A stretch of 64,000 bases of DNA from Halohasta litorea. GTDB taxonomy: Archaea; Halobacteriota; Halobacteria; Halobacteriales; Haloferacaceae. Position 1 is the first letter of the stretch. Each line of letters opens with the position of its first letter. Position numbers and translations under genes: made by a program. Location: NCBI RefSeq assembly GCF_024494645.1, contig NZ_JANHDJ010000001.1, positions 310,001-374,000 of the forward strand. Direction: 5' to 3'. Below are positions 24,535-34,482 of the stretch, piece by piece. The notes under the pieces are model-generated. The model was not told the DNA's origin. It saw only the letters and a program-made list of their open reading frames with translations, and ran no database searches.

Positions 24535-25934
24535 AGCGCGAGGCCTTCGACGACGATCGCCAGCAGCACGAAGCCGAGGTAGGCGTTCGAGGCGTGGAAC
24601 GACCGGAGGGCGGCGGCTTTCGTCTGCTCGTAGTGGAGTTGGACCACCATCCACAGGAAGACCCCACCGAAGACGACACCCGTGAGGACATAGAGCCAGC
24701 CGAGGGTTTCGGAGGCCGCCAGCGCCGCGCCCGCGATCAAGGTTGCCCCGAGATACCAGACGATGTGCCGACGGGTCGTTGTCTCGCCGCGAACGACCGG
24801 CATCATCGGGAACCCGCCGCGGGCGTAGTCGTCCTTGTAGGCCAACGCGAGGTTGTAGAAGTGGGCCGGTGTCCACAGGAAGATCAGCGTCGCCAACAGC
24901 ACCCCACCGAGGCCGATCTCGCCGGTGACTGCTGCCCAGCCGATGAGGGCAGGCAGTGCTCCGGCCGCACCGCCGATGACGGTGTTTTGGACCGTGTTCG
25001 GTTTGAGGATCAGCGTGTAGACGACGCTGTAGAAGACGATCGCGATGAGGCCGAGGGCCGCCGCGAGCCAGTTAATCGTCCAAAAGAGGCCGACCGAGAC
25101 GGCGGTCAGCAGCAGGCCGAAGGCCACGGCGTTGGGGACGGGCACGAGGTCGGTCGCCAGCGGCCGGTCGTTGGTGCGAGCCATCCGGCGGTCGACATCG
25201 CGCTCCAGGACGTGGTTGAACGTTCCTGATGCCCCGATCGACAGCGACCCGGCGATCAGCGTGGCGGCGGCCGTATAGGGTGTCAATCCGGGGCCGCCCG
25301 CCAGTGCCATTGCCGCAGCCGCAACGAGACACAGCAGCCACATCAGCCGCGGTTTCATGAGTCGGAAGTACGCAAAGAGCGTGGCTTTGGCGCGGGCGGT
25401 CGGGTCAGTTGGTACCGGCGGTCGATCGGTCGGATCGAGCGGCTCGGCCATCTCAGGGCCGGTCTCTGGGACGTCCTCGGGGTCGCCGGTTTCGGCCTCC
25501 AGCCACCACGCCAGCGCCGCCAGCAGCCCGCCGAAGATCGTCACCCCGGCGGCGAGGTGGAGAATCGAGATCGTTTGGGTGCCGCCGGTCGTCGCAACGA
25601 GCGCGCCGAGTCCGGCCTGGGCGGGGAACAAAAGCAGTGCGAGGGAGAGCGCCGCCCGGACGCGTCGGCTGGTGTCGGTTCGCCACGCCATGATCGTCGT
25701 CGCCAGCACGCCGAAGCCGACCAGCACGGCGGCGATCCGGTGGCCGAAGGCGACCCAGCCGTCGAGGCTGGCCGGAAGCGACCAGCCACTGCCGCAGGCT
25801 GGCCACGCTGTGCAGGCCGCTGCGGCGTCGGTGAGCGCGGTCGCCACACCGATGATGAGCAGGAGATAGACACCCATCGTTGTCGCCGCCAGCAGGCCCG
25901 GGAACCGATCCGGTGATCGGAGACTCGAAATCAC
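24531..25934 (-). CDS. ctaB: COX15-like/protoheme IX farnesyltransferase (heme O synthase) fusion
   Basis: Adds a farnesyl group to protoheme for heme O, the precursor of heme A in cytochrome oxidase. The 467 residues have an N-terminal four-helix COX15-like half (about 1-150; CTAWPACGSGW, HRIAAVLVGFG, ISILHLAAG) and a C-terminal UbiA-like prenyltransferase half with FNHVLERDVDRRMARTNDRP and YTLILKPNTVQNTVIGG. The GTG at 25934 is preferred: a minus-strand TATATA is about 26 bases upstream (leaderless) and the extra residues of the longer frame are unlike the family. It is divergent from coxB. The fusion with a heme A synthase-like half is known in Halobacteria. Confidence 0.9.
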   Translation of the reverse strand: MISSLRSPDRFPGLLAATTMGVYLLLIIGVATALTDAAAACTAWPACGSGWSLPASLDGWVAFGHRIAAVLVGFGVLATTIMAWRTDTSRRVRAALSLALLLFPAQAGLGALVATTGGTQTISILHLAAGVTIFGGLLAALAWWLEAETGDPEDVPETGPEMAEPLDPTDRPPVPTDPTARAKATLFAYFRLMKPRLMWLLCLVAAAAMALAGGPGLTPYTAAATLIAGSLSIGASGTFNHVLERDVDRRMARTNDRPLATDLVPVPNAVAFGLLLTAVSVGLFWTINWLAAALGLIAIVFYSVVYTLILKPNTVQNTVIGGAAGALPALIGWAAVTGEIGLGGVLLATLIFLWTPAHFYNLALAYKDDYARGGFPMMPVVRGETTTRRHIVWYLGATLIAGAALAASETLGWLYVLTGVVFGGVFLWMVVQLHYEQTKAAALRSFHASNAYLGFVLLAIVVEGLAL

Positions 25935-26081
25935 TACCTCCGTCTTGGGTATCGCCGTATATAGGAGCCCCGTTTCGGCTGTCCTCCCCAGTGGTCGCTT
26001 TCTGCTGAGCCGGTGGCTGGCGGTCGGTAGGTCGGGCAAGTCAGTAGGTATTTAGGCCAGCCATGCTAGTTTCGAAGCAGC

Positions 26082-26849
26082 ATGAACGCCAAGCGTTTCA
26101 CACTCGCTTCGCTGCTGTCGGCGGCCGTTTTGGTCCTTCTGGCCGATCCGGTTGCCGCGCAGTCGACCTCGGCCGATCTCATCAACGAGCTCAACGACAA
26201 ACTGTTGTATATCGCCCTGCCGATCACGCTGTTGGTCGAGATCATCCTCATCTACGCTGTCCTCCGGTTCAAGGACAACGACGAGCCGAAGCCCACCAAG
26301 GAGAACCGACGCCTCGAAATCACCTGGACGGTCGCCACCGCCTTTATTCTGCTTTTCGTCGGCGTCGCCTCCTACGGCGTGATGGCCGATCCGAACGTGA
26401 CCTTCGGTGCTGCCGACGAGGAAGTCGCCCCCGACGACAGTGACGTGCTCATCCAAGCCGAAGCCTACCAGTGGGGCTGGAATATGACCTACCCCGAGCA
26501 CGATATCAGCATGGAGAGCAGTGGTGAGGGGCCAACGATCTACCTCCCTGAAGGACAAGACGTCTACATCGGCGTGGGATCGCGGGACGTGATCCACGCC
26601 TTCCACGTCCCCGACCTCGGGCTGAAGATGGATGCGATCCCCGAGGAGACCCAGTACCTCAAGACCAGCGACCTCGAAGAGGGCACCTATCAGGGCTACT
26701 GTGCGGAGTACTGTGGTCTCGCCCACTCGAATATGTACTTCACCGTTGAGGTCGTCGACCAGGCCGAGTACGACCAGTGGATCGCCGAGCAGACCGAGTC
26801 CGAATCCGGCGGCGAGGCTGGCAACGAAACCGCGAACGCGAGCGCCTAA
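26082..26849 (+). CDS. coxB: Cytochrome c oxidase subunit II (CuA)
   Basis: Electron-entry subunit of a heme-copper oxidase. 255 residues: a signal sequence ending near AAAQS, two helices (YIALPITLLVEIILIYAV, WTVATAFILLFVGVASYG) and an exported cupredoxin domain. The CuA site is CAEYCGLAHSNM together with the upstream histidine in VIHAFHVPDLG. The tail is acidic. Subunit I is not in the window, so it lies elsewhere. It is transcribed away from ctaB, so heme synthesis and oxidase genes sit together. Confidence 0.95.
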   Translation: MNAKRFTLASLLSAAVLVLLADPVAAQSTSADLINELNDKLLYIALPITLLVEIILIYAVLRFKDNDEPKPTKENRRLEITWTVATAFILLFVGVASYGVMADPNVTFGAADEEVAPDDSDVLIQAEAYQWGWNMTYPEHDISMESSGEGPTIYLPEGQDVYIGVGSRDVIHAFHVPDLGLKMDAIPEETQYLKTSDLEEGTYQGYCAEYCGLAHSNMYFTVEVVDQAEYDQWIAEQTESESGGEAGNETANASA

Positions 26850-26968
26850 CGCCGATACTCCACCCCTTTTCTATCGACTTTCCCGTCCAGTCGACCAGCG
26901 ACTGCTGACCTGCCGTCGGTCGCCGCAGGACCACCGTTTTGATATACACCCGAAAACACCGTTCGAGT

Positions 26969-29900
26969 ATGGATGATGTCACCGACCAGTACTCGCCCGC
27001 CGACGTAGAGCAGGCGGTCGAGGCCTACTGGGACGAGCACGACGCCTACGAGGCGACCAAGGAGGCACACGCCGACGACCCCACCTTCTTTTTCGTCGAC
27101 GGGCCGCCCTATACCTCCGGCCAGATGCATCTCGGCACCGCCTGGAACAAGACGCTGAAGGACGCCGTCATCCGCCACAAGCGGATGACCGGCCATCAGG
27201 TAACCGACCGGCCGGGGTACGATATGCACGGTCTGCCGATCGAGGTCAAAGTCGAGGAGGAACTCGGCTTTGAGAACAAACAGGACATCGAGGACTACGG
27301 GATGGAGGCGTTCATCCAGGAGTGCATGGAGTTCGCCCAGACGAACCGCGAGGCGATGGACGAGGACTTCCAGTCGATCGGCGCGTGGTTCGACTGGGAC
27401 AACCCCTACGAGACGGTCTCGCCCGAGTACATGGAGGCCGCCTGGCACGGCTTTAAACAGGTCGCCGAACGCGGCCTGGTCGAACAGGGTAAACGCTCGA
27501 TCTCCCAGTGTCCACGGTGTGAGACCGGAATCGCCAACAACGAGGTCGAGTACGATCAGGTCGAAGACCCCTCGATCTACGTGAAATTCCCCCTCAGCGA
27601 CCGCGAGGGGAGCCTCGTCATCTGGACGACGACGCCGTGGACGATCCCCGCCAACACCTTCGTCGGCGTCGGCGAGGAGCTGACCTACAACAAGGTCCGA
27701 GCCACCAAGGGCGGCGACGAGGCCGTCCTCTATATCGCAAGCGAGTGTGTCGACGACGTGCTGGGGCGGGGCCGGTACGACGACTACGAGGTCGAAGCCG
27801 AACTCGATGGCTCCGAACTCGTCGGCTGGAGCTACGACCACCCACTCAGCGAGGAAGTGCCTGACTACCCGAGCTTCGAGGGCGCGGGCGAAGTCTACAC
27901 TGCCGACTTCGTCGAGGCCGACCGCACCGGACTGGTCCACTCCGCACCCGGCCACGGTGAGGAGGACTTCCATCGCGGCCAAGAGTTGGGACTCGACATC
28001 TTCTGTCCGGTCGCTGGCGACGGCACCTTTACCGAGGCTGGCGGCAAGTACGCAGGCCAGTTCGTCCGCGACGCTAACGACGAGATCAAAGCTGATCTCG
28101 ACTCTCACGGCGCGCTCCTTGCGAGCGAGACCTACGAGCACTCCTACGGCCACTGTTGGCGCTGCGACACCGACATCATTCAGCTAACGACCGACCAGTG
28201 GTTCATCTCGATCACCGATATCAAAGACGAACTCCTGGACAACATCACCGAGGCCGAGTGGCATCCGCAGTGGGCCCGCGACAACCGCTTCAGGGACTTC
28301 ATCGAGAACGCCCCCGACTGGAACGTCTCGCGGCAGCGCTACTGGGGAATCCCGATCCCGATCTGGATTCCTGAAGACGCGGAAAGTAGCGAGGGTACCC
28401 TCGACGAGGAGATGATCGTCATCGGCACCCGCGAGGAGTTGGCCGAGCGGGCCGACCAGGAGATCGACCCCGAGGAGATTGATCTCCATCGGCCGACCGT
28501 CGACGACATCACGATCACCGAAGGAGGTACCACCTACCGCCGGATCCAGGACGTCTTCGACGTCTGGCTCGACTCCTCGGTGGCGACCTGGGGGACGATC
28601 GGCTACCCCGGCCAAACCCAGGAATTCGAAGAGCTGTGGCCCGCCGACCTCATCATCGAGGCCCACGACCAGACCCGCGGCTGGTTCTGGTCCCAACTTG
28701 GCATGGGAACCGCGGCCTTCGGCGAGAGCCCCTACAAGGAGGTCCTGATGCACGGCTTCGCCAACGACAAACACGGCCGCAAGATGTCCAAGTCGGTTGG
28801 TAACATCGTGACACCCGAAGAAGCGATCGAGCGCGCTGGCCGCGACCCACTGCGAGCCTACTTGTTGAGCCACGACCAGCAGGGCGTCGATCTTTCCTTT
28901 GACTGGGACGGCCTCGGCAGCATGGTCGGCCGCCTGAATATCCTCTGGAACGTCTTCCGCTTCCCACTGACGTACATGGATCTCGACGGCTACGATCCCG
29001 CCGAGCCGGACCTGAGTGAGGGCGAACTCACCGTCGTCGACGAGTGGGTGCTCTCGCGATTGCAGGATGTCAAGCAGGAAGCCACCGAGGCGTGGGACGA
29101 CTATCGCGTCGATGACGCCCTGAACACGGTGCTCGACTTCGTCACCGAGGACGTCTCGCGCTTTTATGTCAAGGCGACCCGCGAGCGGATGTGGGACGAC
29201 GGCGACTCGCCGTCGAAACTCGGGGCCTACGCGACGCTTGCGACAGTCCAAAACGAGGTCATCCGCCTCTTGGCTCCGTTCACGCCGTACATGTCCGAAC
29301 GGATGTACCAGATTCTCGATGGCAGCGAAACGACGGTTCACGCCCTGGAGTGGCCCGAAGTCGACGAGGAACTCCACGACCCCGAGCTTGAAGACGACAT
29401 GGCCGTCCTCCGGGATGTCGAGGAGGCCGCCGCCAACGCCCGCCAGCGCGGCGGCCGCAAACTCCGGTGGCCCGTCTCGCGCATCGTTGTCGAGACCGAC
29501 GATGAAGACGTGGCCAGTGCGGTCGAGAACCTCTCGGACCTCTTGGGTGAGCGTGTCAATGCCCGCAAGATCGAGGTTGTCGACGAGTTCGACGAACTCG
29601 AAGAGTTCGCCGAGCCGCAGATGGGCGAGATCGGTCCCGCCTTTGGCGCAGATGCCCAGAAAGTGATGTCGGCCGTCGAGGGAGCCGCACGCGCCGCGGT
29701 CGAGGCTGGCATCGAGGTCGACGGCGATACCGTGGACCTCGAAGAAAGCATGGTCGAATACCGCAGCGAGCCGCCGGAGCACGTCACCGGGACCGAGTTC
29801 GACGGCGGGACGGTGTACGTCGATACCACGCTGACCGAGGACCTCGAATCCGAGGGGTACGCCCGTGATGTGATCCGGCGGGTCCAGGAGATGCGCAAGG

Positions 29901-30124
29901 ACCTCGATCTGGATGTCGAAAGCGAGATCCAGGTCGGCCTCAGCATCGACGACAAGCGCATCGAGGAGTTCGTCGATGAGCACCGCGAACTGATCGCCGA
30001 GGAGGTTCGGGCCGCCGAGTTCGTCGACGAACCCGCCGCCGCGGGCGATTTGATCGAAGACTGGGAGATCGAGGGCGTCGACGTGACGATCGGTGTTGCA
30101 GTTGTCGCCGAGCAGACCGCTTAA
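26969..30124 (+). CDS. ileS: Isoleucyl-tRNA synthetase
   Basis: Charges tRNA-Ile. 1051 residues with the class I HIGH motif PYTSGQMHLGTAWN, the editing domain (TTPWTIPANT), and KMSKSVGN, then the helical anticodon-binding region. The length is typical of the archaeal/eukaryotic type. The ATG at 26969 is about 27 bases after TTTGATATAC, so leaderless; a longer frame adds ten residues upstream of the TATA box and is rejected. The C-terminus meets MutS5 convergently, with only 15 bases between them. Confidence 0.97.
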   Translation: MDDVTDQYSPADVEQAVEAYWDEHDAYEATKEAHADDPTFFFVDGPPYTSGQMHLGTAWNKTLKDAVIRHKRMTGHQVTDRPGYDMHGLPIEVKVEEELGFENKQDIEDYGMEAFIQECMEFAQTNREAMDEDFQSIGAWFDWDNPYETVSPEYMEAAWHGFKQVAERGLVEQGKRSISQCPRCETGIANNEVEYDQVEDPSIYVKFPLSDREGSLVIWTTTPWTIPANTFVGVGEELTYNKVRATKGGDEAVLYIASECVDDVLGRGRYDDYEVEAELDGSELVGWSYDHPLSEEVPDYPSFEGAGEVYTADFVEADRTGLVHSAPGHGEEDFHRGQELGLDIFCPVAGDGTFTEAGGKYAGQFVRDANDEIKADLDSHGALLASETYEHSYGHCWRCDTDIIQLTTDQWFISITDIKDELLDNITEAEWHPQWARDNRFRDFIENAPDWNVSRQRYWGIPIPIWIPEDAESSEGTLDEEMIVIGTREELAERADQEIDPEEIDLHRPTVDDITITEGGTTYRRIQDVFDVWLDSSVATWGTIGYPGQTQEFEELWPADLIIEAHDQTRGWFWSQLGMGTAAFGESPYKEVLMHGFANDKHGRKMSKSVGNIVTPEEAIERAGRDPLRAYLLSHDQQGVDLSFDWDGLGSMVGRLNILWNVFRFPLTYMDLDGYDPAEPDLSEGELTVVDEWVLSRLQDVKQEATEAWDDYRVDDALNTVLDFVTEDVSRFYVKATRERMWDDGDSPSKLGAYATLATVQNEVIRLLAPFTPYMSERMYQILDGSETTVHALEWPEVDEELHDPELEDDMAVLRDVEEAAANARQRGGRKLRWPVSRIVVETDDEDVASAVENLSDLLGERVNARKIEVVDEFDELEEFAEPQMGEIGPAFGADAQKVMSAVEGAARAAVEAGIEVDGDTVDLEESMVEYRSEPPEHVTGTEFDGGTVYVDTTLTEDLESEGYARDVIRRVQEMRKDLDLDVESEIQVGLSIDDKRIEEFVDEHRELIAEEVRAAEFVDEPAAAGDLIEDWEIEGVDVTIGVAVVAEQTA

Positions 30125-30139
30125 AAATCGGCTTCAGTT

Positions 30140-31900
30140 TTATGTTTCATCCCACTGCGCATCCGACAGCGTTCGCTGAACCGCTTCCTCACCCACAGCT
30201 GCCGCCAACGACTCGAAACCAGCCCGCTCGGCACGGTCGTTGGCGTTCGCCACCAGCCGCGAGACGATGAACTCCGGCGTCGATTTGCCAACTGTCCCGA
30301 AGCGCGGCTGGTAGTCGACCCGGAGTTCGAGATCGGGCGTCAGCCCCTCGGCGAAGATGCCGTCGATCCGGGCGGTCTCGGGTAGGGGGCTCAGGTCGTC
30401 GGCGAGATGGGTGACGTAGACGCCCAGCGCCGACTGGTCGACGGTCAGCGAGACGAGCCCGTTTAAGAGGTCGGCGGCCCGCCCCGGCTCGGTAATGGCC
30501 TCGAACTCGTCGACTAACATTAGCGCTTTCCCCTCCGTGGTCAGCGGCGGGACGATGGATTTCAGCGTCGATTCGAGCACGCCAGCGTTGAACGAGGCGT
30601 GTCGGCGGTGGAAGACGATCGTCTCGAAGGTGCCGACGGCGGCCTGGTCGGCGGGGACCGGCAGCCCCATTGCCGTCAGCAGGGCGACCTGACTCAACGT
30701 TTCGAGCAGCGTGGTCTTCCCGCCGGAGTTCGCCCCCGTGAGGACGGTCACGCGGTCGCCAGTCGGCGGCGAGACGGCTCGCGGCGTGTCGGCCAGCTCG
30801 TGGTTGCCGACCCCGTAGGTGATCGGCTGGACCTCGCCGTCCAAAAAGAGGTTCCGCGCGCCGACCACTGCCAGCCCATCGTCGGTTAGCGTGGGTTCCT
30901 GGAGGTCGTATTCGGCGGCGAATCTACCGAGCGACAGCGAGAGGGCGATCTCGCTGACCGCCTCAACTGCGGCTTCGACGTCGCCTTCGGCAGTTTCGAT
31001 CCGGCTCCGTAACTCCTCGATTACGGTTGCCTCGCGGTTCTCGACTTCGGTTTCGAGATCCGCGACAAGTTCCCGGAGCGTCGCGCTCACGTAGTCGGCG
31101 GCGTCGACCGCCTCGTCGGGGGCGGCCGACCGGATCGTGTTGTGCGGGATGCCGGTCTCGCTGGCGACGTGGTCGACGACGCCGCTCCGGAAAGCCTGCA
31201 TATCCCGCACCCCGCCGTCGCGGACGGTGTCGATGATATCGAAGGCCGCGTTGTTCAGTTCGCGGGCCGCATCGCGTTGCTCGCGGAGCCGGTCGAGCTC
31301 CTCGTCCGCTCCCTCGACCACGCGCGGTCCGTCCGAGGACTCGCGGATGTAGCCCAGTGCGCCCGCGGCCTCAGTAAGTGCGGCCTCGTCGACCGCGCCA
31401 AGCGCCTCGAAGGTCGATCCCCCGAGGCCAACGTCGCGGAGTTCGAGGGCGGCCTCGACGGCCGCGCGATCGGTGCCACCGGCCTCGTCGTAGGCCTCGA
31501 AGGCCGCGAGAACGCGCTCGCGGTCGTCGTCGGTAAGGTCGGTCCAGACGGCTTTGGCCGCCAGGACGTCGTCGAGTCGGCTCTCGATGGCCTCGCGGTC
31601 GGTCAGCGGCGTCATGACGCGGATCCGGTCGGCGGCGTGGTCGGCGACCGCGTAGCTGCTGGCCAGCGTGAGGAGGTCGTCGTAGACGCTCCTGGTGTCG
31701 CTCGTTCCGAGCACGTCGATTCCCGCAGTGCCGTTGGCCCGACGGAGGATTCGGACCGCCCGACCGCGGGGGACGCCAGCCTCGGCTAGCGTGCGGATAT
31801 CCGCGCTCTCGATGGCGTCGATGGCCGCCGACTCGCCGATCGACTCCCGGAGCAACTCGGCGGTCTTCGGTCCCACACCCCAGTAGGCTTCCAGTCGCAT
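30140..31900 (-). CDS. MutS5-like DNA-binding ATPase
   Basis: 586 residues of the MutS2/MutS5 branch. There is an N-terminal helix-hairpin-helix motif (YWGVGPKTAELLRE), a coiled central clamp and a C-terminal ATPase with Walker A GANSGGKTTLLE and Walker B ALMLVDEFEAIT. No mismatch-reading domain I and no Smr nuclease domain are seen, so it differs from MutS at 5095 and from bacterial MutS2. Archaeal members lack settled function; recombination or branched DNA handling is possible. It is convergent with ileS. Confidence 0.9.
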   Translation of the reverse strand: MRLEAYWGVGPKTAELLRESIGESAAIDAIESADIRTLAEAGVPRGRAVRILRRANGTAGIDVLGTSDTRSVYDDLLTLASSYAVADHAADRIRVMTPLTDREAIESRLDDVLAAKAVWTDLTDDDRERVLAAFEAYDEAGGTDRAAVEAALELRDVGLGGSTFEALGAVDEAALTEAAGALGYIRESSDGPRVVEGADEELDRLREQRDAARELNNAAFDIIDTVRDGGVRDMQAFRSGVVDHVASETGIPHNTIRSAAPDEAVDAADYVSATLRELVADLETEVENREATVIEELRSRIETAEGDVEAAVEAVSEIALSLSLGRFAAEYDLQEPTLTDDGLAVVGARNLFLDGEVQPITYGVGNHELADTPRAVSPPTGDRVTVLTGANSGGKTTLLETLSQVALLTAMGLPVPADQAAVGTFETIVFHRRHASFNAGVLESTLKSIVPPLTTEGKALMLVDEFEAITEPGRAADLLNGLVSLTVDQSALGVYVTHLADDLSPLPETARIDGIFAEGLTPDLELRVDYQPRFGTVGKSTPEFIVSRLVANANDRAERAGFESLAAAVGEEAVQRTLSDAQWDET

Positions 31901-31997
31901 ACGCCAGCCTCGACAGCCGCGCGTATAGTGATTGTTGTTGATAGACCGCGTCAGCAGAAATACCGATGTTTAACATGGTCTTGGCCGTAGTGGCCGT

Positions 31998-32444
31998 ATG
32001 GGCAATCTACGACGACGGCTGGTTTTGACGGCCATCATCGGGGTCGTCGGCGCGGCTCTCGGTATCGGTGGCGCTGGCCACGCCTATCTCCGGAAGTGGC
32101 GGCGATCGATACTCTGGTTTCTGGTCTCGATGGGCTCGTTTCTCGCATTGGTGTCGGTCTACGTCCCCGACCTGGAGACGGTCGACCCCTACGATATCAC
32201 GACCTTCCCTCCCGAGGTGATCACCCCGCTGGTCGTGATTCTCGGCTTCAGCGTCGTTGATGCGCTCTTGGTCGCGTTCCTCGATCAGCGCGAAGCCGAG
32301 ATGACGCCGGGTATTGGGGACGATGGTGACGGCGACAACGGGGTTTCCTGTCCCCACTGCGGCCGGTCGACCGACCCCGAACTCGACTTCTGTACGTGGT
32401 GTACCGAGCCGCTCCAGGTGACAGAGACCCAAGACAGCGACTAA
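31998..32444 (+). CDS. Membrane protein with C-terminal zinc ribbon
   Basis: 148 residues. The N-terminal part has about three membrane helices (ILWFLVSMGSFLALVSVYV and flanking segments). The C-terminus is a zinc ribbon, CPHCGRSTDPELDFCTWC. Similar haloarchaeal proteins are named only as DUF or zinc-ribbon domain proteins. GTTTAACATGG is about 27 bases before the ATG. The function is unknown. It is convergent with the symporter gene, 24 bases away. Confidence 0.75.
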   Translation: MGNLRRRLVLTAIIGVVGAALGIGGAGHAYLRKWRRSILWFLVSMGSFLALVSVYVPDLETVDPYDITTFPPEVITPLVVILGFSVVDALLVAFLDQREAEMTPGIGDDGDGDNGVSCPHCGRSTDPELDFCTWCTEPLQVTETQDSD

Positions 32445-32468
32445 GCACGATCACTGCCTCTCTCACTC

Positions 32469-33449
32469 TTACTCGGTAGCCACTGGCTGCCACCACGCTC
32501 GATCCCTGATCGCGATATGGATCTGCGAAATGACACCCAACAGCGGCAGCTCCAACAGCGGCCCGATAACCAGCGCCAGCGGAATCAGCGGCTCGTTCGG
32601 AAACGCGACCACCGTGATCGCCAGTGCCGTCGGCGAGTTCCGTGACAGCACTGTGTTGTTGAAACAGACCAGCTCCCGGTAGGAAAACGAGAGCAGCCGA
32701 CCCACGCCGAAGCCGACACCGAGATTGATCGCGTAGAAGGTAACCACCGGCACCGCGATGAGGCCGAGCAGGCGAGGGTTCTCCAGGATCACCGCACCCT
32801 GCGAGGCGAACATCGCGCCGATAGCGAGGGTCAGAAAGCCGATCTGGACCGGGCTCAGTTTGGGCAGGAACCGCTCTCTGAACCACTCCTTGCCCTTCGT
32901 TCGCGTGATGCCAACGCGGGCGATCCCGCCGAGGGTCAGCGGCACCACGAGCACCAACAGCACGCTTTCGAGCAGGACGCCCAGCGGGAGGTCGACGAGC
33001 ATCCCCGCGAAGGCGTAGAGATACACCGGCAACAGGAGGAGTTGGAGCACGAGATTGTACGGCAAAAGCGAGGTCGCCAGCGGCACGTCGCCGTCGGCGA
33101 TGTCGGTAAAGATCAGATACCAGTCGGTACAGGGGGTGACCAGCAGCATGATCAGGCCGACCCACAGCGCGGGCTGGTTCCGAAGGAAGACCGCACCGAG
33201 GCCGACCGCCAAAAGCGGGTTCCAGACGAAGTTGGTCACCAGACTGGAGCCGACCACGCGACGGTTCCCGAAGGCGGCCCGTAGCCGCGAGAGCGGAATC
33301 CCGGTGAACGACGCAAATAGCATCACCATCAGAAAGGGGAGGATCAGTCGATCCGCAACAGCGGGGACGCCGTCGACCTGTCCGGCTCCGAGCCCGACGA
33401 GAACAGCCAGCAGGACGAAGACGGTCTGGTACTTCTCGACGGAATCCAT
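32469..33449 (-). CDS. Bile acid:sodium symporter family / ACR3-like transporter
   Basis: 326 residues with about ten membrane helices. LVTPCTDWYLIF matches the conserved cysteine region of the arsenite permease (ACR3)-related branch of the bile-acid/sodium symporter superfamily. Arsenite or another anion export is therefore a candidate, but no arsenic regulator (ArsR) or reductase is in the neighbourhood, so the substrate is open. It is transcribed on the minus strand after the DUF371 gene, 48 bases away. Confidence 0.8.
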   Translation of the reverse strand: MDSVEKYQTVFVLLAVLVGLGAGQVDGVPAVADRLILPFLMVMLFASFTGIPLSRLRAAFGNRRVVGSSLVTNFVWNPLLAVGLGAVFLRNQPALWVGLIMLLVTPCTDWYLIFTDIADGDVPLATSLLPYNLVLQLLLLPVYLYAFAGMLVDLPLGVLLESVLLVLVVPLTLGGIARVGITRTKGKEWFRERFLPKLSPVQIGFLTLAIGAMFASQGAVILENPRLLGLIAVPVVTFYAINLGVGFGVGRLLSFSYRELVCFNNTVLSRNSPTALAITVVAFPNEPLIPLALVIGPLLELPLLGVISQIHIAIRDRAWWQPVATE

Positions 33450-33497
33450 TTCGTTGGGGAACCCCTGCGAGTCGCTTGAAGAACCCGGTTTGGATGT

Positions 33498-33920
33498 CTA
33501 TCGTTCGACGCGGAGTTTGAGGGTGAGATCAGCGCCATCAGCGAGGGCCGCTACGAGTTCGCGGTCGACGCTCTCGGCGGCTCCCTCCGCGCCGACCATG
33601 ATCGTCCGGTCGTCGACGTAGTCGCTCGTCCGGCCCACCGCACTCCGGTCGTCTTTAAAAGTGAGTTCGGGGTGGCCGTGACCCGTGATGGTGTGGGTGT
33701 GGTCGTCGGTCGAGAGGGTGGCGGTGATCTCGGCGTCGTGGGACTGGGCAGCGTCGACGAACTCGTCGGAAAAATCGGCGGGAGTGCGGTCGGCCTCGAT
33801 GGCGAGAATGCAGTCGCCCGCCGGAGTGAGCCAGTCGTCGCTGGTGACTTCGAAAGTGCTGGCGTGGGTCGACTGGACGTGTTCGTGCCCGCGTGCGTGA
33901 ATCGTCTCGGTGTACTCCAT
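33498..33920 (-). CDS. DUF371 family protein
   Basis: 140 residues matching DUF371: the start HARGHEHVQSTHASTFEVTSDDWLTPAGDCIL is the family signature (GHxxVxxxHxTTFE and LTxxGDCI). The beta-rich protein is cytosolic and its activity is unknown. It is upstream of the ACR3-like gene on the same strand, 48 bases apart. The start codon at 33920 matches the family N-terminus. Confidence 0.88.
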   Translation of the reverse strand: MEYTETIHARGHEHVQSTHASTFEVTSDDWLTPAGDCILAIEADRTPADFSDEFVDAAQSHDAEITATLSTDDHTHTITGHGHPELTFKDDRSAVGRTSDYVDDRTIMVGAEGAAESVDRELVAALADGADLTLKLRVER

Positions 33921-34031
33921 ACATCATCTCACTCCGGTGGCCGAAAAGATCACTCGATTCTCTCGTTCGGGGTGACCTTCGGCGATCAAAACAATTTTTA
34001 AATTGACACTTTTATATGCCGTCGTTACTAC

Positions 34032-34238
34032 ATGGCTCAGGACGAAGACACTCTTTTAAATGATATCACGAGAACGGTCAGCGTAGCGGTGCTGATATAC
34101 CTCATTGCACTCGTGATGGGTGCCAGTTTCGGTGCTCTCGGGCTCGGTTTTAGCGGCAGTCCGCTGTTCGGAATCCTCATTCCGATGGGAATCGTCTTCG
34201 TCGCGTTCACGCTGTATTACTACTGGGAATACGAGTAG
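34032..34238 (+). CDS. Small two-helix membrane protein
   Basis: 68 residues with two membrane helices (VAVLIYLIALVMGASFGALGLGF and LFGILIPMGIVFVAFTLYYYW) joined by a short loop. No known domain. TTTTATATG lies 15-25 bases before the ATG at 34032, and an AT-rich run precedes that. A homologue family of short haloarchaeal membrane proteins exists, but with no role. Located between the DUF371 and coiled-coil genes. Confidence 0.65.
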   Translation: MAQDEDTLLNDITRTVSVAVLIYLIALVMGASFGALGLGFSGSPLFGILIPMGIVFVAFTLYYYWEYE

Positions 34239-34466
34239 TTCCTGATGCGTCCGAGCCACTGATCGTTTCGTTTCTTTATATACTTCTGTGTATCATGTGT
34301 GGCTGTCGCATGCGCCGAATTCGGGCGGTATGGTACCTCTTTTCACAGTCACTGTCACCGAAGTATTTATATTGGGGCCACCAGTATGAGTAGGTACCAG
34401 AACGCCTCCGGCGCTGGTGGCATCGCACGCAGAATGATCGGGAACTCTTATCCACGGTCGGTCGCA

Positions 34467-34482
34467 CAGTGGCAGGCCACTG
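34467..34482 (+). promoter_or_regulatory. Hairpin in the leader of the coiled-coil gene
   Basis: CAGTGG-CAGG-CCACTG forms a six-bp stem 37 bases before the ATG at 34520. A TATA-like TATTTATATTGG at 34364-34375 predicts an untranslated leader of about 120 bases, unusually long here. The 281 bases from 34239 to 34519 contain this hairpin and the TATA box but no other gene I can support. Confidence 0.4.

Noticed and set aside
26030-26060. Another copy of the 15-bp repeat (TCAGTAGGTATTTAGG)
   Set aside because: Only part of one arm matches; it is better read as the coxB promoter TATA region.
28184-29983. Minus-strand 599-codon frame inside ileS
   Set aside because: Wholly within a clear IleRS gene, with no motif; a shadow.
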